In this document: positions 20,872 through 30,712 of the stretch, piece after piece | How the letters are laid out: every line of letters begins with the position of its first letter | How positions within the stretch are numbered: the stretch's first letter is position 1 | Assembly: GCA_029449245.1 (NCBI GenBank) | Contig: JANATF010000013.1 | Coordinates: 992,001-1,056,000 of the forward strand | Direction: 5' to 3' | Origin: Mortierella alpina | Lineage: Eukaryota; Mortierellomycota; Mortierellomycetes; Mortierellales; Mortierellaceae | DNA: 64,000 nucleotides | Notes under the pieces: model-generated | What the model was told of the DNA's origin: nothing | The model's input: the letters and a program-made list of their open reading frames with translations, nothing else | Database searches by the model: none | Made by a program: the position numbers and the translations under genes

Positions 20872-22186
20872 GTGAGGCGAACGATACCAAACAACCGTCA
20901 AATTGAGAAGCAGAACATAGTCTGCGCTTGCAAGTTTTTGATTTAGGAGTGATGGGAGAGAGAAGCTTTGCAATAAAGCTGGCTGAACCTTTTTATGTCT
21001 ATCATCCCTCGGTTCTCCGGAACATACCCAAGACGTCCCAATTTGTTTGGTGCGATCGAGCCGATTCTGCAAACACTCAACTTCCCGTGCTCCTGCCACT
21101 TCACCCATCTGGCAGTCGTTAGGCGCAACGATTATGGCAAGAACATCTCGGATCCTGGCTATGCCAGTATGGTGACATCTTACGTCCTATCCCTGAAGGG
21201 CTCGAAGGACACAATGCTCCCTCACTATACACTGCTGGCCACTCGTAAAGCCAGGAGAACAATTGTCAGGCGATTCCAAATATTCAGTCGTTTCAAAGGT
21301 ATGCCCTTGCCGACGTCTACACTCGGCAACAAGCGCCTTTCAGGAACTGAAGGATGTTAAATTCCAGAATGCCACCCTAATCAATATGCAAGAACCGGAC
21401 AACTTCCATTCTATGCGGCAAAAAAAAATCTAGGCAGAATCAATCACGACCAGTTTTCGGCAGCCAGGAGAGCATATTGTCAGGAAACAGGAAGGCGGAC
21501 ATCAAAAAGACCAAGCATCACGACGCTCCTTGTCCCAGGAAAGACCCAGGAACTAAGAGATGCAAATGCGCTCAACGTGCCATGGTCAAGAAGCGGAAGA
21601 AAATTTCAACAAGTCAAAAAGGCTGACGAGGAGAATGAACGTCGCGACTTGCTAGACCCGACGAGAACACACCCTTCGGGTCCAAGTACATATGCAGGAC
21701 CCTCAAGATTGAATCTGCTCATACCAACTTAGCCCGCGCCGGGTCACTGGATGACAGCGAGGCCAGGATAATCGCCGAAACCATCCAGGACAGAGCCGCG
21801 ACGCTGAGCAAGATCCAAGTTCATGGGTGTGAGCTCCTCGCCCTCGACATTGAATCTACGATCAGTTCAGACTCGGCCAAGAGCTTTACAAACTGTCTCT
21901 AACACTTGTACATTTTCGTATCCGTTCACTTCTTAGCGGAGGAGTCTGGGATGCCGTGTCGTGGGTTGTCATGAATACTCTACTTCAGCCAAGAGTCCTC
22001 GACCAGCATATAAAACCTTCCTGCGGAACAACGGAGTGCACTGGCTCCCGCTACTGTCCTACCTGTCGAATGCAATTTGACAGGGTGGTGAGAATATTGC
22101 CAAGCACGGCTCGAAACGCCCCACGAAGTTCATGCCTGCGACTTCCCACCATCACCACCACTGCGAATGGACCGTCCTACGCCACC
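20872..22186 (+). pseudogene. Decayed unidentified coding sequence
   Basis: Protein-like text appears in shifting plus-strand frames: FQELKDVKFQNATLINMQEP (about 21345-21405), a basic Cys/His stretch KKTKHHDAPCPRKDPGTKRC (about 21505-21565), GSLDDSEARIIAETIQDRA (about 21745-21800) continuing to about 21903, VLDQHIK, and a His run followed by CEWTVLRHL at 22160-22186. Frame changes and stops separate them. The text continues on the far side of the hAT element (23012 on), so this gene was the insertion target. No family is recognised. Confidence 0.4.
22179..22186. repeat. 8-bp target-site duplication, left copy
   Basis: ACGCCACC, directly before the element's terminal TAGGGAACC; identical to 23004-23011. 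Confidence 0.85.
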
Positions 22187-23003
22187 TAGGGAACCGAGTC
22201 GACGTCATTTCTTGTAGCCGGCTAACACTCTCACATCGCCGACTCTTAGCCGGCTAACTGGAACCTTAACTCGCGGAGTGTAAAATAGAGATATGCTTGC
22301 TTTAATGTAGGGGTACTGCAGATGCTAGACTATGGTACTAGAGGAGAGGTAGCAAGGCTTTTCGCAGGTTGGCCTCTCTGCGCTCCAAGATCTCGACACA
22401 AATCAGCCAATGATTATGTTCATCCTCTGTATGAATTTCTGGGTTGGTCAGCCTCTCGTGCGTTTCGTCAAGAAGGAGCATCATTCGTCGTAAATGCTGT
22501 TGAAGGATAGCAGCGTACGAGGCCCTGGTAGCTGCCCGCGAATTGCTGAAGAAGTTTTGGTCGGCTGAAAATGATGGAGGCGAAGGCAGAGGTGGGGAAG
22601 CTCCAAGTGGTATGCCAACGACTGGTCCCAAATCAGGCGAGCAAGAAGGTGAATAAAGCACCGTGGTCGCCTGTGAAAACGCGTCCACAATGGCGATAGA
22701 TGGGTCCTTATGATCCGCCATTATTGAAGAACTAAGATGGGAGTGCTGCTCTGGTAAATCAGTGAAGAAAGAATGTAATATTGAAATCGGTACAACTCGC
22801 GATAGCACCTGCTGCTGTGTCTAGAAAGGCGCCGGTATACCAATTGGGCCATTAAGGCTCAACTCTGGTTCATTTGAAGTTTCCGAAGCCTGCACACATA
22901 TTTAAGGTACCGTCTTGTCGGCTAAGCCGGTTAGAAAAAAAACCATCGACTCGCTAGCTGTTTTTTCATAGCCGGCTAAAAACGTAGTCGACTGGGTTCC
23001 CTA
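22187..23003. mobile_element. hAT-like non-autonomous DNA transposon (817 bp)
   Basis: The ends are inverted: the left begins TAGGGAACCGAGTCGAC and the right, read inward, TAGGGAACCCAGTCGAC (16 of 17 identical). Perfect 8-bp direct duplications flank it, the hallmark length of the hAT superfamily. Just inside, the palindrome TAGCCGGCTA occurs at 22215-22224 and 22247-22256 on the left and 22969-22978 on the right, with a near copy at about 22923; hAT transposases bind such subterminal repeats. No transposase is present. It carries one minus-strand frame (22338-22808). Intact TSDs and ends imply a fairly recent insertion. Confidence 0.85.
22338..22808 (-). CDS. Uncharacterised ORF inside the hAT-like element
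   Basis: A 156-residue frame covering over half of the element. It is serine/proline-rich at first, then has a helical, charged C-terminal half (NSRAATRASYAAILQQHLRR, LLDETHERL, ILERREANLRKALLPLL). There is an internal Met at about residue 30 (MADHKDPS). No transposase, DNA-binding or signal motif is seen. It may be a captured gene fragment, a remnant of a parent element's second ORF, or chance; the frame length favours one of the first two only weakly. Confidence 0.3.
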   Translation of the reverse strand: MLSRVVPISILHSFFTDLPEQHSHLSSSIMADHKDPSIAIVDAFSQATTVLYSPSCSPDLGPVVGIPLGASPPLPSPPSFSADQNFFSNSRAATRASYAAILQQHLRRMMLLLDETHERLTNPEIHTEDEHNHWLICVEILERREANLRKALLPLL

Positions 23004-23011
23004 ACGCCACC
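23004..23011. repeat. 8-bp target-site duplication, right copy
   Basis: ACGCCACC, directly after the element's terminal GGTTCCCTA; identical to 22179-22186. Confidence 0.85.
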
Positions 23012-24743
23012 TGAAAGAATTCACCCTGCACATACACATTACTTTACTGCAAGGTACTTTTATCAGCTTTCAAAGATTTTATTAGAGTTCCGTTCTTCCC
23101 TCTCGAACACTGTGAGTCCTGCTTTGCAGCATTCTTGGAACCCCGCTCCCTGACTAAGAAGCATCTGCCGGGGATGTCCACAGGCATCGCCAGCATACAT
23201 TTCCGCAAGTATGTATCGTTCTGTCACCCATCGCATTCAAACAAGAAAACAAGGGCGATTATAAAAAAAATACGCAAAAATGCATCTCCCTGAACAGGCG
23301 AGCAAACTGAACCATATCCAGAGAACGAAGTTAACCTTCAGTAAACCTTCAATGTTCCAAGGGTCCGGTCCACCCACACTGCCAAGTTGTTAGCGCTCAA
23401 CTAACAAGTCAAGGCAGGTAGCATGATTAGCCCTCCTTCCCGAGTGTAAAAGCAGGTACACAAAAGTAACAATACATATCTTGGAGGCCGGCTGTACTGG
23501 AATATCAATACTGCGATGCAATACCGCCTCAACTGGTGGATGGTGTGAAGGTGTGGAATGTTCAAGGTGTAAGTACGCGACCGGTGATGCAAGCCGGTAC
23601 GATCGACGCCATTGAGGCCACTGTTGATCGGCAAGCGATCATGTGCAGGCAATCTAACTCATGTGAATTGACATTCGACCCCCGCAATGTGTTCATTCGA
23701 GACACCGTTTGGCCGGGCTACCGTTTCGCCGGGTACCTCTGTGCGATAGGGACAGGATGCGTGGTGGTGTTGTACTCCTGAAGCGGTAAGGAAGTGTGGG
23801 GTGCCGACAGATGAGCCGACTACCGTACATGTATGCTGCAGCATGGCCAAGCAAGATAAGGCGAGTGTGATAAGGACGCAACCTAGCTGAGAGTGTGGAG
23901 GTGTGGCGGTTGTTGTTTGTTCTGGTGCCCAATCACAAAGAGGGCTCGTGGATAAGCACGACAACCCCACACGTCCCCAATAATGGACAAGAGCAAAAGT
24001 GTTAGGGTCCAATCTGGGAAGCGGGGTAGACTAAAGAAAGGTACCTCCTATCTTTACCCTGACATCAAGGTACCACAGTCTTTGGTACGGCATGCAAGTC
24101 CAACCTACGGATGACGTTAGTGCCCGCCGGAACTAGTTAGTCAAACAGAATGTGTTCACACTCCACACCGTCCCTCCCTCCAACGATTCACATAAAAGGA
24201 CGCCGAGCAACCTTCTCCTTTGCTCCCACGCGCCTTCACCTCATTTCATCTCCCCAACACCCGCCCTTGCTTTGAGCCAGAAGCTCTGCCCTAAACCAGG
24301 CTGCACATTCCCCAGCGCCCGTCACCGTCTGCGACATCTTACCAATTCTTGAGGTGAGAATTTGCCGTTGAAACAATTTGTCGCTGTGAGACCATAAAAA
24401 CCCCCGGTTGCTTCGTCGAGCCCTCTCTGCCGTCGTTTTCTTTTTACCTTGTGGCCTCATCTTCGCTTGTGGCCTCCTTTACGTCTGAAGAGCCCTTCCC
24501 TTCGTTCGGTGTTGGCTCGTTGTATATCCGTAATTGACCCCTTTTCGAGCCAGTGCCAGACCGAACAGTATCTCCTTGCGACTTGCGCATCGAGCAATCG
24601 CTTCCAGATTATTTTTCGTCCCGTTCACAAACCCTCTACCAAGGCATACGCTAAAACTGGCATGCAATTGTCACATCATCACTAACGTACTTTCCCGATA
24701 TGATTTTCTACTCATGTCAACCGACTATACCAGTCCCTTGTCC
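23012..24743. other. Intergenic; far end of the decayed gene, then trehalase promoter
   Basis: 23012-23090 continues the target gene's frame (KEFTLHIH...). A plus-strand frame near 23645-23781 ends in hydrophobic, Cys-containing text and sits after a GTAAGT/CAG pair (23569 to 23648), but no start exon was found. A CATAAAAG TATA-like element at about 24190 and a pyrimidine-rich stretch (24200-24600) look like the promoter and leader of the trehalase gene. Confidence 0.35.
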
Positions 24744-27700
24744 ATGATTTTCAGCGCCCGCATAGTGGCAGGCATCTGCTGCATTGCCGCCGCTGTCCCA
24801 GCAGTGACTGCATCCCCCGTCTTTCAGAGAGCAGCAAAAGCCTCTCCGGATGGGTGGACACTGACAACCACTAAACTCAACACCACAGCCTTCCAGTCTG
24901 AACCCTATGTTGCCAACGGATACATTGGTTCCCGACTTCCAGGTGAGGGATTCGGCCTTCGGGTCTATCCCGCTGTGGATTACGAGAAGGAGAGCGGTAC
25001 TCAGGGCTGGCCACTATTCACTCTTCGGCAAACGGCCTCGATGATCGCCGGCTTCTATGGCCAAGTGGAGAAAACGCGAGGAACCAATTTCGTACGTGAC
25101 ATCCTACCCTGCACTTGTGATGGCAATGACATAGCAATGGCGCGTGCACACCCTGATTGACAAATTTCTTATTGTTTTCATAACAAAGGCTCAGAATGGC
25201 GGTGAGCAGGTCATTTCACTTGTACCTACCTGGACCTCGCTTTACCTGACTGTGTCATCCCCCTCGGGCGAGTCGGCCACCTACCGCGTCGGCACAGACC
25301 ACAGCCAAATCAAATCATTCTCGCAATCTCTCTCCATCCGCGACGGTATCGTCCAAACCACAATAGGTTGGTCTCCCTTCAATACTAGCAGTACCATCCA
25401 GCTGCGTTATACAGTCCTCGCCCATCGCTCTCGTCCCACTCTTGGATTAGTGCGTCTGGACGTGTCAGGACTCTCGGACAACCAAGAGGTCATCATCACC
25501 GATGCCCTCGATGGTGCAGGAGCTCAGAGAGTTCATGAAGAGCACGCTGGTGCATTAAACAGTGCTGAGCTGGCAAACGCCATCTTCTCGTCAGTGAAGC
25601 CTATCGGGATCAACAATGTTACCGCATGGGAGATTTCGTCCCTCGAGATCGATGGTCAAGGAAACAAGTACAAGACTGTCGATGTCCCCAAAAGTGTTGG
25701 CCTTGGTACCGAGAGCTCCACGGCTGCCCAGTCTTACGCCATCAACGCCTCTGCTGGACGTGTGACAGTGTTCAAGGCCGTAGGCATTACCTCCTCAGAT
25801 GCTTTTGAGGGGGTTGAAAAAGAGACTGCACTTTCGACCGCAAAGAAGGCTCGCTCCGATGGCTGGGATAAGCTTGTTATGGAACATAAGGCGGCCTGGG
25901 AGAAGATCTGGTCTGAAGGAGGTGAAGTTCTGATTCACGGCGCTGGCAAGTCCAAGGGTGGCAAGCCGATTCTGGATGAGCTGCAACTGACCACAAGATC
26001 CAGCCTTTTCGAGCTTCTTGCTAACGTCCGCGACGGTAACGAAGGGAGGGGCTTGGGTGACAACAGTATCGCTCCCGCTGGTCTAACCTCGGACTCGTAC
26101 GCCGGCGGCATCTTCTGGGATGCCGATACCTGGATGTTCCCCAGTCTTCTGTCTCTCTTCCCAGATTACGCCATGAACATCAACAACTACAGGACAAAGA
26201 ACCTTGGAGCCGCAATTAATAATGTGAAGCAGTTCAACAGAGACGGTCTCCTTTACCCATGGGTGTCCTTCAGATTCGGCGACTGCACAGGTAAGGGGCG
26301 GACGTCATGTCCTGTTGACCTCTTTCGGAATCACAAGGCTAATCAACATATATCATATTTGGATAGGCATCGGGCCATGCTATGATTACGAGTATCACTT
26401 GAACAATGACATTGCCCTGTCTCAATGGCATTACTTTATCACCACCAAGAACCAGACCTGGCTTGAAGAGAAAGGCTATCCTATTATGAAAGGTGTCTCC
26501 GAGTTCTGGGCAAGTCACGTCATCAAGGATCAAAACACTGGGTAAGTGCGAGTCTTTGGGAGACGTGTGGGTATCGTTCAATGACTGCACCAGCAAAACT
26601 TATCATAATGGTTTACTTACACATACTCATAGGCGATACATCACCAAGAATGAGGTAATACGCGAGAGATGTAGAAATTTTGAGCTGATTGGCATATTTC
26701 AATCTCGACACTAACTACTGTTATGGCCATTGAATATCAGACTGATCCTGATGAGTATGCCAATTTCGTGGACAACGCCGCATTCACCAATGCTGGCATC
26801 GCCGTCACTTTGCGCAACAGCATCAAGGCTTCATCGATTCTCGGCAAATCGAACCAAGTACCTAGCAGTTGGAGCGACATTGCCGAGAATATCACCATCC
26901 TTTATGAGCCCACGAGTGAGGTCGTACTGGAATACGATGGATTCAATGCAACAATCCCAGTCAAGCAGGCCGACGTGGTGCTGATGATTTACCCCCTTGA
27001 ATACACCGTCCTCGACCCACACGAGGATATGGCATTCTATGCCGGAGCCAACAGCCCTAACGGTCCAGGCATGACCTACTCCATCTTCAGTATCAACTCT
27101 GCGCAGCTCTCCTTCCAGGGATGTGAATCGTACACCTACCTCCTTCAAAGCAGCGAACCATATGTTCGCGATCCATTTTCCCAATTCTCAGAGCAAATGA
27201 ATGATGTGTACGCTACCAATGGTGGTACCAACCCGGCTTACACCTTCTTGACCGGCCATGGTGGCTACCTGCAAATCTGGACCCACGGCTTTACCGGCTA
27301 CCGTCCTCGACTCGAGTGCTTCTACCTGGACCCATCATTGCCTCCCCAGCTGGCCCCTGATGGATTTACCGTTAAGGGTATGAAGTGGCAGGGAAGCATT
27401 TTTGATGTCACTGTTACTGGCTCCCGTACAATGATTAAGCGTCGCTCAGGACAGTCATCCAAGGCTTGTGTGCAGATCGGCAAACGCAACCGGAACAGCG
27501 GCAAATTGTAAGTGTTTATTCTTCATTGTGTCCTACACCCGTTCGATAGCCAGGCATGTCAACAGCATGTCCTAGCACGATGTTCTAAGACCCATCTCTC
27601 TTGTGCCTACGTTTAGTCAACTCTCTGTCGGACAGACCTTAACTGTTGGAACTTTCCGAAGTGACCTCAACGGAACCCTTGTTCCTGGCAATAAGGCGCA

Positions 27701-28142
27701 GTGCCCACCTGCTGTTTCGTCTGCTGCTCCCATTCTCCCTGGCCAATATGCGATTGCAGCGACAGATGGCTCGAACGCCACATACTGGCGGCCCCAAACT
27801 AGGGCTGCTTCGTCTTTGTACATTGACCTTGGCAAGGTACAGAAATTCCGGTCGCTCCATCTCAACTTTAACCGCAACCCCCCAAAGTCCTACACTATTT
27901 ACGCAGGTGCGACCAACAGCACCACTGGGTTGAGGCAAATTGCCAAGGTTGACGATGTCAAGATCACCGCTCCTTACAACGCCGATGATGCCAACATTGT
28001 CCGAGTGAGATTGGCCAACACGAGCGACGTAACTCTTCCTCACTCGATCAAAGCGCGCTTTGTGCAGCTGGTTGTGGAGGGGGTCCAAACGGAGGATGCC
28101 TCTGGAGCTGGAGCAACCGTTGCTGAGATCGCGGTCATCTAG
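24744..28142 (+). CDS. Secreted acid trehalase (GH65) with C-terminal discoidin-like domain
   Basis: Hydrolyses extracellular or vacuolar trehalose to glucose. Six exons: 24744-25091, 25189-26290, 26367-26541, 26633-26654, 26741-27507, 27617-28142; all introns are GT-AG and the phases close to 979 residues. A signal peptide (MIFSARIVAGICCIAAAVPA) precedes the GH65 N-terminal domain (YVANGYIGSRLPGEGFG). The catalytic region includes FWDADTWMFPSLLSLFPDYA and YDYEYHLNNDIALSQWHYF, with the probable general-acid Glu in DYEYH. The C-terminal about 170 residues (SSLYIDLGKVQKFRSLHLNF) look like an F5/8-type carbohydrate-binding module, as in Ath1/Atc1-type enzymes. Many N-glycosylation sequons fit export. 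An in-frame ATG at 24714 would add ten residues. Exon 4 is only 22 nt. Confidence 0.93.
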
Positions 28143-28147
28143 ATTAA

Positions 28148-28721
28148 TTAGTCTATGCAAGAAGTAGGAACCTCGCCAATACATAATATAAGCAACTTGG
28201 CTGAGGTCCATGTTGCTATCGACCATTCACTCTCTCCAGTACGATGCCAGCAAACCCTCCTTGCTCGTATTGTATTTCCTCCGCAAGATTTGTAAGCTTC
28301 CTCATGGTGTAGCAATGTCAGATAACCATGAAAAGGGGAGCATTCGACATACATTTCCAGCTGGAGTAAGTTAGACTTGTTGATAACTGGCACGCGACCT
28401 CGAGCTTTGTAGCTGAGTTGCCCTTTGCCCTTGCTTCGATGTTGCCAACCTCAAGTCCTTTCACTGTGAACAGACAATCGTATTTTCGGGTTGTGGTTCC
28501 AGTATCGAGCACCTTAGCGAGCTGCAATTGCGAATGGGAGACACAGAGAGCATACACGTGGGGAGTACCGATCCTGACTGTAGTCTTTTGAAGTCATTTG
28601 TTAATGCTTGACTATTGTCCTCTGGCCATTTTGTGGTTACGGTGCAGTTATCGTGACTGATATACATGTACACATGTTCTGCTCCAGGTCTCTCAATAGT
28701 CGGCTGGATCATTCGCTTCAA
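28148..28721 (-). pseudogene. Possible decayed coding fragment
   Basis: The minus-strand frame 28318-28557 reads TTTRKYDCLFTVKGLEVGNI then EARAKGNSATKLEV, which has the regularity of a real protein. Related-looking text (LTNLAEEIQYEQGGFAGIVL) continues in another frame up to a stop. I know similar text from uncharacterised fungal proteins but cannot name a family with confidence. No start and several frame changes: a relic at best. Confidence 0.25.
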
Positions 28722-29455
28722 TGAAAGCGTAAAGCCAAGGTCCAGATTGCAGCGATGGTAAGGCGCAGGTATGACTGCTGCATGCTCGTCAGTTATCCTT
28801 CCATTCCTTGAACCTTCGATTTGTATAGCAAAGTCTTGCGACGGACTGGCAGTTTAGGAGACTGAGCGATTGCACTCTTTCTTCAGGATATCGGCGCATC
28901 TCGTCTGTATAAGGCCGAAGTAAGTCGCTAAGAAGTCAACATGACATCCATGTCCTTGTTAATCGGTTCCCAAGTGTCCCTCTGGTAGGATCACTAATCA
29001 AAGGCCAAAGCTAATACATCAATGATCAAAGGCTTTGTGATGAGGGTGCTGTCAGTATGAAGCAATAGTTGTTTGGAGGCGACCGGCCGCTGTTACCGTT
29101 GTCTAAAGAGCATCTCCTTCGCCTTCGCTCTTCCTAATCCGGTCTGATGTAAGTGCCTAAATACCCACAACACAACCACTGTGGATCGTACTATCTTCAT
29201 AACCTGCCCAGAACTCAACGAAGCGGTGTGTCAGATCACATTTTATCATCGTTTCTAGTCGAGCAAAGTCTGGCGTTTGGTCTTTCTCCATCATCAATAT
29301 AACCCCGCCAAGGTGCATTTTTTTATACTTTTACTTTTATAATACTTTTACTTTTGGTTCTCTGGAAGTCATCCGCGTCTTATGGTAATGTCGAGCAGCG
29401 GACTGGCTATCTGCACCGGACCTGCAGAAACGATTTGTCCCACTTGTAGGTGGTA
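28722..29455. other. Intergenic, nothing recognised
   Basis: A/T-leaning sequence with no supported frame. A short T/A-rich repeat (ATACTTTTACTTTTATA-type, about 29320-29355) lies 100 bp before the Helitron relic. Confidence 0.35.
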
Positions 29456-29490
29456 TAGTCTATTAATGCTCTAAAATCCTTCGTGATAAC
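29456..29490. repeat. 35-bp direct repeat, left copy
   Basis: Starts TAGTCTATTAATGCTC and ends GTGATAAC; identical to 29910-29944. The base before it is A, as expected for a Helitron A/T target. Confidence 0.85.
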
Positions 29491-29909
29491 ATGCCTCGCG
29501 TGTCTATTTCGACAGACGATGGCACGGCGACGCCCGTCAAGTTCACACGGTAACAGTTTCCGATCAAGCCAGCATTTGTAATGACGGTCAACAGATCTCA
29601 GGGGCAGACCCTCCAGGCTGTAGGATTGTTCCTTCCTAACAATGTCTTTAGTCACGGTCAGCTATATGTGGCGCTCTCTCGAAGCAGCAACCCAGACAAG
29701 CTCAAGGTGCTGATTGAAAATCCGCATCTTCCTCCCACTGGTGGTGTATACACTCGCAACGTAGTTTTTCCCAAAGTCTTGAAGGATATGTCAGTTACTC
29801 AACCAGCTACTCAACCATCTACACGAGTTCGAAAGTAGTTTTGTATTTATAATGAATAAATGTTGTGCAATGAAAACCCTCGCGCGACCGAAGGGAGTGC
29901 GCTCTCTAG
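29491..29909 (+). mobile_element. Helitron relic: PIF1-helicase C-terminus and 3' end
   Basis: 29491-29838 reads, with one TAA at about 29550, as the tail of a PIF1-like Helitron helicase: RVSISTDDGTATPVKFTR, QFPIKPAFVMTVNRSQGQTL, then GLFLPNNVFSHGQLYVALSR (motif VI). About 70 bp later comes a GC-rich hairpin-like stretch (GCGCGAC...GTGCGC) followed by CTAG at 29906-29909 and then T, the standard Helitron 3' terminus (CTRR before T). No Rep domain or 5' TC end is present, so it is heavily 5'-truncated. Confidence 0.7.
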
Positions 29910-29944
29910 TAGTCTATTAATGCTCTAAAATCCTTCGTGATAAC
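29910..29944. repeat. 35-bp direct repeat, right copy
   Basis: Begins at the first base after the Helitron CTAG terminus; identical to 29456-29490. Confidence 0.85.
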
Positions 29945-30430
29945 CTTCAAAGACATTCGAAGCGGCGTCAGCTATGTGTATATCTCAAAAAGTGGTACCG
30001 GTGATACAGAACACACAGTAGAAATACACTCTGTCCAGCACAAACACATTGAAGCGTTCCTTCATAAACTATAAAGCCGCAAAGCAAGAACGAGCGGTGT
30101 CAAGCCTTCAGACAGCACGCGTTGAAAGAAGCTCCACCACTACCACCACATCCACAACTCCCTCGGCACTCATACCCGTGGCATAGGCTACGGGCCAACT
30201 CATTCGAGTAATAATGCTACAACGCACAGCGAGCTACCTCGACCATGTTAAGCCCCACTTTTGTAACTTCGGCGTTGCACTACACTGTTTTAGAAACCTT
30301 TATGCACAGAACTTGAGAGAACAGGCGTATGCAATTTTTGCTTCTTTTATTTTGAACACCGGAGACGCGGGGAGATGATACGTTGACAACCTCGACCACG
30401 ACTAGTGTGACGAAATGCCAGGATGGAAAA
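29945..30430. other. Intergenic, nothing recognised
   Basis: A TATAAA-like element at about 30069 is followed by a CCA-rich stretch (30125-30165), but no coding frame with a signal peptide or domain could be joined to it. Confidence 0.3.
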
Positions 30431-30712
30431 TTAGCAGCCGACAATCCACTGGTCAAAGCTTCCAGTCACCTGGCAGCCAGCGTCGACATTTCGGACCCAG
30501 ATCTTGATATCTGTCACGTCGTTGTTGGTGGCATGGGAGCAGTAGCGCCCATCACCAGTGCATCCCTCCTTGCGACCAAACGAGTATACGTTGTTGTTCG
30601 AGACAATCGCCTCACACTGCCAACTGCGATTGCACCTAAAGCTGGCAGCCTCGGCGCCGAGACTGAGGGTCACGGCGGCAACGACGGAAAGGAGAATCTT
30701 AGACGACAACAT
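30431..30712 (-). CDS. Small secreted cysteine-rich protein
   Basis: A 93-residue protein with a clear signal peptide (MLSSKILLSVVAAVTLSLGA, cleavage near EAA/SF). The mature part of about 70 residues has six cysteines (RC, QC, GC, YC, GC, final GC). It has no dibasic sites, and the family is not recognised. The 5' UTR probably contains an intron, 30849-30729 (GTAACT...TTACAG), and a CATAAATA box lies about 90 bp further up (about 30943-30950), which supports a real transcription unit. Confidence 0.75.
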   Translation of the reverse strand: MLSSKILLSVVAAVTLSLGAEAASFRCNRSWQCEAIVSNNNVYSFGRKEGCTGDGRYCSHATNNDVTDIKIWVRNVDAGCQVTGSFDQWIVGC

